Of a DNA stretch of 34,564 nt, positions 15,787 to 23,782 are shown in pieces; positions within the stretch are counted from its first letter, which is position 1; each line of letters opens with the position of its first letter. Source of the stretch: Nitrososphaeraceae archaeon. GTDB taxonomy: Archaea; Thermoproteota; Nitrososphaeria; Nitrososphaerales; Nitrososphaeraceae. The position numbers were made by a program, and so were the translations under genes. Below the pieces are notes generated by a model, which ran no database searches, was not told where the DNA came from, and was given only the letters and a program-made list of their open reading frames with translations. The DNA lies in contig JAJPHM010000068.1 of NCBI GenBank assembly GCA_021325295.1, forward strand, positions 1 to 34,564, written 5' to 3'.

Positions 15787-17553
15787 CTACCTGACAGTGA
15801 CTGACTTTGCCAGATTGCGTGGGTAGTCTGGGTTGGCGTTTCTTTCAAGTGCCATATAGTATGCCAGAATCTGCAGCGGCATCACTGACTCTATCGGATA
15901 CAGCATCTCTTGCTCAAGTCTTGGTATTTCAATCCAATAGTCATAGATCTCTTCCTTGCTATCAGAAATTCCAATCACAGTGGCGCCTCTTGCCTTTATT
16001 TCGTGAGCATTAGAAATAGTGTCGCCAAAAGTAGAATCGTGTGGATTTATCAGAATCACCACAGTATTCTTTTCCATAAGCGCAAGGGGCCCATGCTTCA
16101 GCTCGCCCGCGGCGATACCCTCAGCATGAACATAGGCCAGCTCTTTTAGCTTCAAAGCGCCCTCAAGTGCAATTGGGTAGTGTATTGACCTGCCGAGAAT
16201 ATAGACATCTGTTGCATCTTTTAATTGAGCAGCTATTTTGGCTATATTTTCCTGCCCCGCAAGAATCTTTTCTGCAGCGGCCGCAAGTTGCGATGCAATA
16301 TCTGCCCCAAGGCAGCCACCACAGAGCCTGTTGATTATGTTATAGATTACTGCAAGCTGGCCTGTAAAGCTCTTTGTTGCCGCCACGCCGATCTCGGGAC
16401 CGCAATTTATCAGGAGAAAATGATCGCTTTGCAGTGCAAGCGATGACGTGGGCACATTTACTATCGAGAGGATCTTGGCTCCCATTCTCTTGACCAGCTT
16501 CGCAGAATTCAGAACGTCGGCAGTCTCGCCGCTCTGCGAAATGGCAATCAACACTGACTTGGAATCCATCGACTCTAGCACATACTGAAACTCACTTGAT
16601 ATTACTGCTTCGACTCTTATCTTGGCAAATTTGGCTAGCACTTGCTTTGCCACCAAGGCTGCGTGGTAGCTAGATCCGCTTCCTGTTATGTAAAGGCTTG
16701 CTGCTGACTTGATGGCGTCGCAGAATTTCTCGACAGTATCGACATTCTGACTCATAGCATCTGCCAAGGTGGACTTTTGCTCGTTTATCTCCTTTAGCGT
16801 ATAGTGAGCATATTTTCCCTTGTCAGCAGCTCCAAGCTCCCAGGCCACCTGCGCGATAGGCCGGGCGACTGCCTCGCCTTCAAAGTTGAACAGCTCAAGT
16901 TTGGTCGAATCCATTATGGCAATATCGCGGTTGTCCAGAAAGATTGCCCTGTCGGTAAACTCGATAAATCCAAGCACATCGCTTGATAGAAAATAACCAC
17001 CGTTTGCCACTCCTATAATTAGCGGCTCCTCATACCTTGCGCCGGCTATGGTTCCATCATTGAACACTGCTACAAATGCAAATGCGCCCCTGAGCTTTTT
17101 GCAGGTTTCTGTCATCGCCTTTTTGACGCTAGAGAATTGAGCATAATAGACCTCGAGCAGATGGGCAATAACTTCGCTATCAGTCTGGCTTGTAAACACA
17201 TGCCCAGAAGAAATCAGACCCTCCTTTAGCTCTTTGTAGTTTTCAATGATTCCGTTATGCACCACAACAATATTGTTATTACATGCCGAGTGTGGATGGG
17301 CATTGCTATCTGTAACGGCTCCATGGGTGGCCCACCTTGTGTGTCCAACTCCTGCATGGCCTGCCATGCTCTCCATCGCAAGGTTGCTGTTCACCTTCTC
17401 AACATTTCCCACGCCCTTTTTAACCAGAATCTTGCCGCCTTCTAAAGTTGCGACCCCTACGCTGTCGTATCCCCTGTACTCCATTCTCTTGAGACTGTTA
17501 ACCAGAATAGGCGCTGCCGGGCTCTTGCCTTTGTATCCGATTATGGAACACAC
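15787..17553 (-). CDS. glmS: Glutamine-fructose-6-phosphate aminotransferase (isomerizing)
   Basis: Makes glucosamine-6-phosphate from fructose-6-phosphate and glutamine, the first step to UDP-GlcNAc and surface glycans. The class II glutamine amidotransferase domain must begin with Cys as residue 2. The GTG at 17551-17553 directly precedes TGT (Cys), giving CSIIGYKG at the mature N-terminus, so I reject the ATG six codons upstream. A TATA-like ATTTAAGT (plus 17574-17581) is centred about 25 bp before the GTG. The domain includes EYRGYDSVGVA, HTRWATHG, HNGIIENY and the TDSE loop. Two SIS domains follow: TGSGSSYHAAL and SQSGETADVL in the first, GRSIHYPIALEGALKLKELAY in the second. The end NPDYPRNLAKSVTV is canonical. 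588 residues. Confidence 0.97.
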   Translation of the reverse strand: MCSIIGYKGKSPAAPILVNSLKRMEYRGYDSVGVATLEGGKILVKKGVGNVEKVNSNLAMESMAGHAGVGHTRWATHGAVTDSNAHPHSACNNNIVVVHNGIIENYKELKEGLISSGHVFTSQTDSEVIAHLLEVYYAQFSSVKKAMTETCKKLRGAFAFVAVFNDGTIAGARYEEPLIIGVANGGYFLSSDVLGFIEFTDRAIFLDNRDIAIMDSTKLELFNFEGEAVARPIAQVAWELGAADKGKYAHYTLKEINEQKSTLADAMSQNVDTVEKFCDAIKSAASLYITGSGSSYHAALVAKQVLAKFAKIRVEAVISSEFQYVLESMDSKSVLIAISQSGETADVLNSAKLVKRMGAKILSIVNVPTSSLALQSDHFLLINCGPEIGVAATKSFTGQLAVIYNIINRLCGGCLGADIASQLAAAAEKILAGQENIAKIAAQLKDATDVYILGRSIHYPIALEGALKLKELAYVHAEGIAAGELKHGPLALMEKNTVVILINPHDSTFGDTISNAHEIKARGATVIGISDSKEEIYDYWIEIPRLEQEMLYPIESVMPLQILAYYMALERNANPDYPRNLAKSVTVR

Positions 17554-17570
17554 AGGATAGCAGTATGCCA

Positions 17571-17586
17571 ATTGACTTAAATCAAT
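17571..17586. promoter_or_regulatory. Imperfect palindrome over the glmS TATA box
   Basis: TTGACTTAAATCAA at 17572-17585 is close to its own reverse complement (two symmetric mismatches) and coincides with the TATA-like element predicted for glmS. It may be an operator or chance in AT-rich DNA. Confidence 0.35.
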
Positions 17587-17710
17587 TATTCAACTTGTCC
17601 TTGGAGCGTTATAATATTTTATATAACCAAATGGCCAAAAACCGGAGCATACAACCAACATCATCAAGTACCGCTCAATAACAATATATAATTGTCAATC
17701 AAGCCTGAAC

Positions 17711-18691
17711 TTGTTGAAGACAAAAGAAAAAAGGCTCGTATATGAGGGGACAAGAGGAATATTTGAAAAAGAGATTACTGTCTTTGATGATGTGGAGAAG
17801 ATCCGGGTGCTTTCAAACCCGGTAGCATGGAAGATTATGCAGATTCTGGCTTCAAAGCCCTCGTACCCTGCTGAAATTGCCAAATCTTTGGGGATATACG
17901 AACAGAGCGCCTACTACTATATCCACAGGCTTGCCAGCATCGGTGCAATACAAGAGTCAGGCAAGACATTGGTAAGGGGCGGGACTGCCCGCCTGTACAG
18001 GCCCTCGACTCCTTCATTTGGCCTTGAAATGGACTGGGGCGAGAAGCAGATTGGGCAGACACAGGACAGCAAGGCCATGCTCAGCAGGCGCTACAGGAAT
18101 GCAACAAGGTTTTTCAAAGAGTACATTTCTGACGAGTCGTTTGGCGGCCTTATCGTGGTAGGGGCGCCCGATCCTCATGGCCCATACAAGTCTTCAGCAC
18201 GTGATGGACATTATGCAACCCACCTTGCGCTGCTGCTTGGCGCAATCACCAAGAGCGTTCCTTCAGAGTTTATTGTAAAACTTGATACAGATGCCAAAGC
18301 GGAAAAGGTCATAGCGGGCAATAACATCATATCCATCGGTGGCCCAGGGACAAATATTGTGACTGCGGAATTTAACAAGTACCTGCCTATCAGATTCAGC
18401 GAGGAGAACTTTTGGGCCGGCCTTGTAGAGGCCAGAACAGGCAACAGATACAACATGGATAACCACGGCCTGATAGCAAAAATAAAAAACCCTTACGATG
18501 GCGGAAGCGTCATTGTGGTGGCAGGTGTCAGGTCTATAGGGACCAAGTCTGCCGTAATTGCACTGGCAAATTATAGCGAGCAAGTACTGGAAACCTATGC
18601 AGAAGGAAAAGATTGGGCACTCGTAGTTCAGGGATTTGATATGAATTCAGATGGCAAGATCGACCACGTAGATATCGTGAGTACCCCGTAA
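17711..18691 (+). CDS. Winged-helix (ArsR-like) protein with a large C-terminal domain and EF-hand-like loop
   Basis: The 326-residue protein starts at TTG 17711 (or 17714). A TATA-like AATATATA at 17683-17690 is centred 24-27 bp upstream, and a stop lies just before the start. Residues 22-100 form a winged helix: VLSNPVAWKIMQILASKPSYPAEIAKSLGI, then EQSAYYYIHRLASIGAI and a wing with VRGGTARLY. The remaining 220 residues are not a known ligand domain. They contain LIVVGAPDPHGPYKSSARDG, NNIISIGGPGTNIVTAEFNKYLPI, a VIVVAGVRSIGTKSAVIALAN strand-helix and FDMNSDGKIDHVDI near the end, which has the DxNxDGxI spacing of a dockerin/EF-hand calcium loop. This second part resembles S-layer-type C-terminal modules of archaea. 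Probably a transcription factor with a sensing domain. It is divergent from glmS. Confidence 0.8.
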   Translation: MLKTKEKRLVYEGTRGIFEKEITVFDDVEKIRVLSNPVAWKIMQILASKPSYPAEIAKSLGIYEQSAYYYIHRLASIGAIQESGKTLVRGGTARLYRPSTPSFGLEMDWGEKQIGQTQDSKAMLSRRYRNATRFFKEYISDESFGGLIVVGAPDPHGPYKSSARDGHYATHLALLLGAITKSVPSEFIVKLDTDAKAEKVIAGNNIISIGGPGTNIVTAEFNKYLPIRFSEENFWAGLVEARTGNRYNMDNHGLIAKIKNPYDGGSVIVVAGVRSIGTKSAVIALANYSEQVLETYAEGKDWALVVQGFDMNSDGKIDHVDIVSTP

Positions 18692-18746
18692 AGTAAATTA
18701 TCCAATCCAATCAGCTATCGGCATGACGCAAAGCAGTGTCAGCGCA

Positions 18747-19271
18747 TCAGGCAGGTGGCGCGGCTTCTGCAGCTTGCGTAGCGGGTCCCTTTGCCCCTGT
18801 ATCTATATGCACAAGGATCTGGGGCTCCTCGTCCTTTTTCACAAGATAGCCGGGGATATTGACTATTCTGTTTCCTATCGAGACATGGCCATGCGAAACT
18901 ATTTGTCTGGCGTAATATGGAGATTTTGAAACCGTCTTTTTCATAACTATGGTCTGTAGCCTTCTTTCAAGCAGGTCCTCGACCTTTAGATTGAGAATAT
19001 CATCCAAGGTCGCTGTTTCGTTGACCAAGCCGTACCTGTTGAGGAACCTGAGAAGCCTTGTCTCCTTTTCATGCCGAATCTCAGTAGGCAATGCAAGTAG
19101 AGCCCTTGCCTGGTTTCTCATTCTTGCAACCTCGGTCTGGGCTTTCCATAGCTCCCGTTTGTTCCTCAGGCCGTACGAGCCTGCGACATATAGCTCGGTA
19201 TTTAGAGATTCAGTAGTCCATATCTGCCTGGGCCTTCTGAATGTTTTCTTTGCTTTACGAGGATCTCCCAT
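18747..19271 (-). CDS. rps4: 30S ribosomal protein S4
   Basis: Primary 16S-rRNA-binding protein of the small subunit. The 174 residues begin MGDPRKAKKTFRRPRQIWTTE, as archaeal S4 does, and contain the S4 RNA-binding domain around 100-150 (LLERRLQTIVMKKTVSKSPYYARQIVSHGHVSIGNRIVNIPGYLV). The C-terminus ends in a short Ala/Pro-rich tail (TQAAEAAPPA) absent from most archaeal S4. It lies 26 bases after rps13 on the same strand, the usual archaeal order S13-S4. The S11 and rpoD genes that follow in many archaea are missing here: S4 is the last gene, converging with the winged-helix gene. Confidence 0.97.
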   Translation of the reverse strand: MGDPRKAKKTFRRPRQIWTTESLNTELYVAGSYGLRNKRELWKAQTEVARMRNQARALLALPTEIRHEKETRLLRFLNRYGLVNETATLDDILNLKVEDLLERRLQTIVMKKTVSKSPYYARQIVSHGHVSIGNRIVNIPGYLVKKDEEPQILVHIDTGAKGPATQAAEAAPPA

Positions 19272-19297
19272 CTATATCACCACAATCTTGCCTTTTG

Positions 19298-19909
19298 TTA
19301 CTTCTTGGCAGGCTCCTTGGCTGCAGGTTTTGCTGCCGGGGCTGCTCCTGCTGCTGGTGCTGCGCCTGAAGCTGGCTTTGCTGCTGCCGGGGCTGCTCCT
19401 GCTGCTGGTGCTGCCGGTGCTGCGGCTCCAGCCTCCTGAGCACCTGGTGCCATCTTTACTTTCTTTACACCTACTGCACCACCTTTTCTTCCGGTGGTTC
19501 TGGTTCTCTGACCTCTGACTCGCAGACCAAACATGTGCCTGTAGCCTCGCCAGCTCATTACATTCTTTTCTCTATCAATATCGTTTGAAATTGAAAAATC
19601 AAGATCAGAACTTATCATGTGCTGGTCTGAGCCAGACTCGATATGCCTTCTTCTGTCAAGGTACCATGCAGGGATTCCCGACCTTGAAGGGTTTTTTATC
19701 GCCTCTTCAATCTCGGCCACTTCACGGTCGGTCAAAAAGCCGACGCGCAGGTTTGGGTTGATATTCAGTGACTGAAGTAAAACCTGTGCAAAATTGTATC
19801 CTATGCCTTTTATTTCGCTGAGAGCAACGGCCATTTTTTTGCTACCCTCAACGTCCTTGCCTGCTATTCGAAGGATGTGCCTATACTCAGACGCCGACAA
19901 ATAATTCAA
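19298..19909 (-). CDS. rps13: 30S ribosomal protein S13 with Ala/Pro-rich tail
   Basis: Small-subunit head protein contacting tRNA and the large subunit. I start at TTG 19907-19909 (or TTG 19898-19900, closest to archaeal homologues). The minus-strand TATA TTTTTATT at 19931-19938 is centred 26 bp from the first. The upstream ATG at 19940-19942 sits beside that box and is unlikely to be transcribed. The core SASEYRHILRIAGKDVEG through GIGYNFAQVLLQSLNINP, the helical middle, RHIESGSDQHMI and SWRGYRHMFGLRVRGQRTRTTGRKG is standard. After it comes a tail of about 50 residues made almost wholly of Ala, Pro, Gly and Lys, encoded by repetitive DNA. It heads the S13-S4 transcription unit. Confidence 0.95.
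   Translation of the reverse strand: MNYLSASEYRHILRIAGKDVEGSKKMAVALSEIKGIGYNFAQVLLQSLNINPNLRVGFLTDREVAEIEEAIKNPSRSGIPAWYLDRRRHIESGSDQHMISSDLDFSISNDIDREKNVMSWRGYRHMFGLRVRGQRTRTTGRKGGAVGVKKVKMAPGAQEAGAAAPAAPAAGAAPAAAKPASGAAPAAGAAPAAKPAAKEPAKK
19331..19413. repeat. Direct repeat (32 bp, two copies) encoding the S13 tail
   Basis: Identical 32-bp copies at 19331-19362 and 19382-19413, offset by 51 bases (17 codons), so the repeat is in frame. They lie within a longer GCT/GCC-rich stretch that encodes the Ala/Pro tail of S13. Confidence 0.9.
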
Positions 19910-19930
19910 CCAAGAGCAAAGAGAATCGGC

Positions 19931-19938
19931 AATAAAAA
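19931..19938 (-). promoter_or_regulatory. TATA box of the rps13-rps4 unit
   Basis: Minus-strand TTTTTATT centred 26 bp before TTG 19909. It decides against the ATG at 19942, which overlaps the promoter. Confidence 0.6.
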
Positions 19939-19942
19939 CCAT

Positions 19943-20207
19943 GCTGGGTCTTTCGGTCTTGTCATGATATGATATGATGTGCTACCATACGATAAATTGC
20001 CAAGAAATAAAATGAGTGGCGTACGAGATAGCCGATTAACTAGCCTGCCAGCAGGCCAGCCAGTCCAAGATGCTGCCGGGGCTGCAAATCAATGCAAGAA
20101 TTTCAATATACGCCGTTCACTGCTCCTCGGTTTGATACAATATTGAATACAAAGCCCGCTTTTATGTAAAATCTTTACACTTCCGTGCGCTTTGAGTCAG
20201 GTAAAAC
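19943..20207. other. Divergent spacer left of the 46-residue protein gene
   Basis: It holds a TGATA repeat of period 5 at 19965-19979 and AT-rich patches. A 43-codon frame starting at 20011 has no promoter or family support. Nothing else seen. Confidence 0.4.
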
Positions 20208-20235
20208 ATTATATTCGCAGGTTTTCATGTTAAAG

Positions 20236-20376
20236 ATGTCGACGATGGTAAAGGATAGAGCTGGAACAGCAGGCCCGCAGCGGCAAAAACTGCTTTCAAA
20301 GCCGGCAAAGACAGAACAGGAAATTGCAGAAGAGGAATACCAGAGACAACTAGAGCTGGCCATAGAGAACCATTAA
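20236..20376 (+). CDS. Small hypothetical protein, 46 residues
   Basis: I start at the ATG at 20236 because a TATA-like CATTATATT at 20208-20216 is centred about 25 bp upstream. The in-frame upstream codons back to 20185 would cross this box. The protein begins MSTMVKDRAGTAGPQRQKLL and continues with a charged helix (KPAKTEQEIAEEEYQRQLELAIENH) that could form a coiled coil. It has no Cys, signal or membrane segment. Unknown family; cytoplasmic, perhaps an adaptor, but that is a guess. The next gene, the AAA+ ATPase, has its own promoter about 50 bp downstream. Confidence 0.55.
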   Translation: MSTMVKDRAGTAGPQRQKLLSKPAKTEQEIAEEEYQRQLELAIENH

Positions 20377-20408
20377 AAATTCTCTTCCTCGACTCTTGTA
20401 ACTAACTG

Positions 20409-20424
20409 GTTAGCAGTTGCTAAC
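20409..20424. promoter_or_regulatory. Perfect inverted repeat upstream of the ATPase promoter
   Basis: GTTAGC-AGTT-GCTAAC: 6-bp arms around 4 bases, directly before the TATA-like CTTTAAATTG at 20428-20437. The position, at and upstream of the BRE, suits an operator for the AAA+/VWA unit; it could also be a short hairpin at the end of the preceding gene. Confidence 0.45.
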
Positions 20425-20473
20425 AATCTTTAAATTGAGTGAGAGGTCCAAAAATTTTACCTGAAAAGATCAA

Positions 20474-22129
20474 ATGAGTTCTAGAACTATTGAAGAACTG
20501 GTTCACCGATCATACAATTCAAAACCAAAATACACCGAGCTAATGCCAGGAGTTCCAGAGGATTACAAGCACCTAAAGACACTCGGCGACCTGCTCAAAA
20601 TAAACTACAGGCATGTTCCAGTCGAGCAACAGATGCGCGGCAGGCTCATCGCAAAGCTGCGAAGCGGAGAAAATCCATATCCGGGAATTATAGGTTATGA
20701 TGAGGATGTGGTGCCTGCCCTCAACAGAGCTATTCTTGCGGGCCATGATATTCTTCTGATTGGTCAGATAGGCCAGGCAAAGACCAAGGTCGCAGAATCG
20801 ATTGCAAAAAATCTGCTCTGCCCTATTCCTGTTGTCAGAGGGACCGTAACAAACGACATACCAACCAGCATACCAGAAGATCAGATGCTGGCGCTTCTTA
20901 CAGATTCTGAACTGAACAGAACCAGCCCGGAATTCAGTGTATCAAAAGAGTGCGAAGAGGCCATACGGAACAATAAACTCGATACCAAAATTGACTGGAT
21001 CGAAGGTCATGATAGATACAAGTACATACTTTCTACGCCCGATATCTCTGTTAAGGATCTTGTAGGACAGATAGACGCCATCAAGATAGCAAAAAAAGGC
21101 GTCGAGCTGTACAGCATTGACTCGTACTCTGCAGGACAGCTGCTCCAGGCCCGCCATGGCATACTGTGCATAGATGAGCTTCCAGTTCTTGACCCAAGAA
21201 AGCAGGTCGCACTTTTGAGCGTCCTCCAGGAAGGCAAATTCACTACAGGAGCATATCCGATAGTATTTCGCCCTGATGTAAGAATAATAGCCACAGCCAA
21301 CCCGATAGATTATACTCATTCAGGCAAGATAGTCGAGCCCCTTCTTGACAGGCTCCGAAGCCACATCGATACCCACTATCCCAAGACTATAGACGACGAG
21401 ATGCTCATAATATTGCAAGAGGCACGGATCATGGATTCTGGAAATGTCTTTCTTCCGTCCTTTATCCTCAAGACGATCGCCAAGATAACCCAGACCGCTA
21501 GAGCTCACCCCGACGTCAATCAGGACAAAGGAGTAAGCGTCAGGATGGCTATCCACTCAATGGAGGTAATGATAGGCGAAGCAGAAAGGACAAGGACTAT
21601 GATCTATGACGTTATGGCAGTCCCGAGATTTTGTGATATCTATAGCATCCACCAGTCGTCCAAGTTTGAACTCTCTGAAATTGAAGACAACCGCCAGAAC
21701 AGGCAGAATCTGCTCAATTCAGCGATTGAAAATGCAATAAAAGAAGTCTCACTTCAGTATGTGCAGAAAATAAGCGAAGATCAGCTGGGCAAGATAAAGA
21801 CAGAATTTGCAAAGAACAAAGCCTTCCAGGTCTCGCAGACAATGCCGGGCAAAAAGGCCGCCGGGCAAGATTATGAATCACAGCTTTCCAAATTTGCCGC
21901 TCTAAAGCAGGCCGTAAACGATGTGGCCATCTCTGTCAAGGAAGAACACAGGCAGCTTGTCGAGAGGGCCAAAAATTATGGCATAAAGGCAGAAAGCATA
22001 TCTTTTACTCAGGACCTTGATGGCGAATTTACCGCATCAGTAGCTGAAGTGGTACTTGAGGGACTCAGGGCGATGCAGCCGCCCCTCCTTGACAAGAAGG
22101 ATAACAGCAGCTATGAACTCAGTCAGTGA
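20474..22129 (+). CDS. AAA+ ATPase of the MoxR/Mg-chelatase ChlI type
   Basis: A 551-residue cytosolic ATPase. The Walker A is GQIGQAKT at 97-104, with Ala before the Lys as in MoxR/RavA proteins. The Walker B is LCIDE at 231-235, followed by LPVLDPRKQVALLSVLQEGKF and the sensor ATANPIDY at 273-280. The segment DLVGQIDAIKIAKKG (195-209) and the YSAGQLLQARHGI lead-in recall the helix-2/pre-sensor inserts of magnesium-chelatase ChlI. About 120 residues lie between Walker A and B. The C-terminal 200 residues are helical. Its end overlaps the VWA gene by 17 bases, so the two form a unit like BchI/BchD, MoxR/VWA or RavA/ViaA. Such pairs insert metals or remodel proteins; the substrate here is unknown. 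Leader about 15 bases. Confidence 0.88.
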   Translation: MSSRTIEELVHRSYNSKPKYTELMPGVPEDYKHLKTLGDLLKINYRHVPVEQQMRGRLIAKLRSGENPYPGIIGYDEDVVPALNRAILAGHDILLIGQIGQAKTKVAESIAKNLLCPIPVVRGTVTNDIPTSIPEDQMLALLTDSELNRTSPEFSVSKECEEAIRNNKLDTKIDWIEGHDRYKYILSTPDISVKDLVGQIDAIKIAKKGVELYSIDSYSAGQLLQARHGILCIDELPVLDPRKQVALLSVLQEGKFTTGAYPIVFRPDVRIIATANPIDYTHSGKIVEPLLDRLRSHIDTHYPKTIDDEMLIILQEARIMDSGNVFLPSFILKTIAKITQTARAHPDVNQDKGVSVRMAIHSMEVMIGEAERTRTMIYDVMAVPRFCDIYSIHQSSKFELSEIEDNRQNRQNLLNSAIENAIKEVSLQYVQKISEDQLGKIKTEFAKNKAFQVSQTMPGKKAAGQDYESQLSKFAALKQAVNDVAISVKEEHRQLVERAKNYGIKAESISFTQDLDGEFTASVAEVVLEGLRAMQPPLLDKKDNSSYELSQ

Positions 22130-23519
22130 TAGCAAAAAATTTGTCTACGTGGCGGCGGAAGATGGCGGACAGGATGGCCAGAATCAAAAGCAGAATCAGG
22201 ACAGAGATATTCCGGACGATATTCTGGATCAGATTCTAAAGGCAGTTGGCAGGGAAGCTCTGAGGGAAAAGACGCCGTCTCTGTACGAGCTTGAACAGAT
22301 CCTGCAAAACGTGGTTGCATCGCAGGGTCGTGGAGAGCCATCCGAAGATGATCAGGCAAAGAGGCGCCGGTCGGGCCCGCAAGAACCAAGTAAGGAACAG
22401 GAAGAGAGGCGCGACCAGGAGGATTCAGGACTTGCGCTTGTCAGGAAACTCATGCAGAAAGGCTACCTCAAAGACTCTCACAAATGGCTCTCCACAAAGG
22501 GCTTTTCAGATATCGGAAGCAGGATCTTGAGCGATGTCATGAAGGCCCTGAAAACGGGAGACTTTGGGCTGCATGAAACCAAAAGTATGGGACAGGGGTC
22601 AGTCATCCTTGACACCACCAGAAGATATGAGCCGGGTGATGACATCAGGCTGCTAAATGTCCCCAGATCATTGCTCAACACAGTGCAGAGAACTGTCAAG
22701 GGCGGCAGGAAGCTGCAGGTTCCGCTTGATATCGACCCTGAAGATTTCGAGGAATACGAAACTATGCAGGATGTGAGGGTCGCAATAGTCTATTGCATTG
22801 ACCTCAGCTCGACCATGCGCTATTCTTCAATGTACGGCGACATGAGCAGAATAGAGGCTGCAAAAAAGGCTCTATGGAGCCTGTATCTTTTGAATCGCAA
22901 GTTCTTCCCCTCAGATTCTATATACATAGTTGGCTTTGGTGCCCTCGCATCGAAGGTTCTGCCATATGACATACCCTATCTGAAGACTTTTGAACCCGGC
23001 TCTGACTTTTTGCACTATACAAATTACCAGGCCGCGTTCAGGCTCGGGAGCAAGATATTGCAAAAAGACGGCGCGATGAACAAAAGGATCGTTCTGGTTA
23101 CAGACGGCCACCCAAGCGCATGCTTTATCGACAGCAAGGGAGAACAGGACAAGATACTTTCGGAGCGACCCTACTCGCATTTCTATACGCCAGACAGAGA
23201 GACCATAAACACTATCAGGGAAAGCCAGAACATGGAGATAGACATTGCATCAGGTGAGCTTGTCTATCTATGCTACAGGTACAGGCAGGTAGATCAGTAT
23301 ATCGGTGAAAAGACCATACTGGAGGCTAAAAAATGCCGCTCCAAGAACATAGCAATAGACACGATAATGATAAGTGAGGAAGACTCGCTTCTTGGCTATA
23401 TCAATGAAATGGAAAGGTACGTCAAAGGCAGGTCGTATTATATCAACCCTGCAGAGATTGACAAAGTGCTTCTCACCGACTATCTCTACAACAAAAAGCA
23501 AACAACTATCAGAGGATAG
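22113..23519 (+). CDS. VWA-domain partner of the MoxR/ChlI-type ATPase
   Basis: The start at ATG 22113 gives 468 residues; the longer frame lies inside the ATPase gene. Residues 17-105 are a Gln/Asp/Glu/Arg-rich low-complexity arm with a helical part. A middle domain (about 105-215) includes YEPGDDIRLLNVPRSLLNT. The von Willebrand A domain begins near 222. Its MIDAS is D230-L-S232-S-T234 in YCIDLSSTMRY, and the later VTDGHPSACF supplies the conserved Asp of the third MIDAS loop. The MIDAS is complete, so a metal-dependent interaction is likely. Both proteins lack membrane segments. By analogy with ChlD and ViaA it should present substrates to the ATPase. No chelatase large subunit (CobN/ChlH) is in the window, and the remote cobT gene is weak evidence for a metal-insertion role. 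Confidence 0.87.
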   Translation: MNSVSDSKKFVYVAAEDGGQDGQNQKQNQDRDIPDDILDQILKAVGREALREKTPSLYELEQILQNVVASQGRGEPSEDDQAKRRRSGPQEPSKEQEERRDQEDSGLALVRKLMQKGYLKDSHKWLSTKGFSDIGSRILSDVMKALKTGDFGLHETKSMGQGSVILDTTRRYEPGDDIRLLNVPRSLLNTVQRTVKGGRKLQVPLDIDPEDFEEYETMQDVRVAIVYCIDLSSTMRYSSMYGDMSRIEAAKKALWSLYLLNRKFFPSDSIYIVGFGALASKVLPYDIPYLKTFEPGSDFLHYTNYQAAFRLGSKILQKDGAMNKRIVLVTDGHPSACFIDSKGEQDKILSERPYSHFYTPDRETINTIRESQNMEIDIASGELVYLCYRYRQVDQYIGEKTILEAKKCRSKNIAIDTIMISEEDSLLGYINEMERYVKGRSYYINPAEIDKVLLTDYLYNKKQTTIRG

Positions 23520-23529
23520 GATAGGATAG
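23513..23529. repeat. AGGAT microrepeat across the VWA stop codon
   Basis: Three copies of AGGAT plus AG. It overlaps the TAG stop at 23517-23519. One of several period-5 repeats in the spacers of this window. Confidence 0.8.
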
Positions 23530-23782
23530 CATGGAATGGTTTTCCTTTTCAGATTATGCAGGAAGAAGGCAGTCAGAGCATGACAAGATAAGATAAGTTA
23601 GGATATTGCCGCACCATCAGGCCGACTTGTACTCTAGGCTAGGGAGGGCAACATTGTTTGCATAAAAGTCTGCAACATCAACACCAGCCAGCATATGCAA
23701 GAAAAAAAGACAAAAAAAGAGATCGTGTCAGGATGACCTGTTCGTTTCTCCGCTCCATTTCGCTTCGTCTTATTTGCTCTTG

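Noticed and set aside
19910-19942. ATG start for S13 at 19942
   Set aside because: It overlaps the TATA-like box; homologues begin near SASEYRHI, which fits TTG 19909/19900.
20011-20142. 43-codon frame on the plus strand left of 20236
   Set aside because: No recognisable motif, no promoter at the right distance, and composition like spacer DNA.
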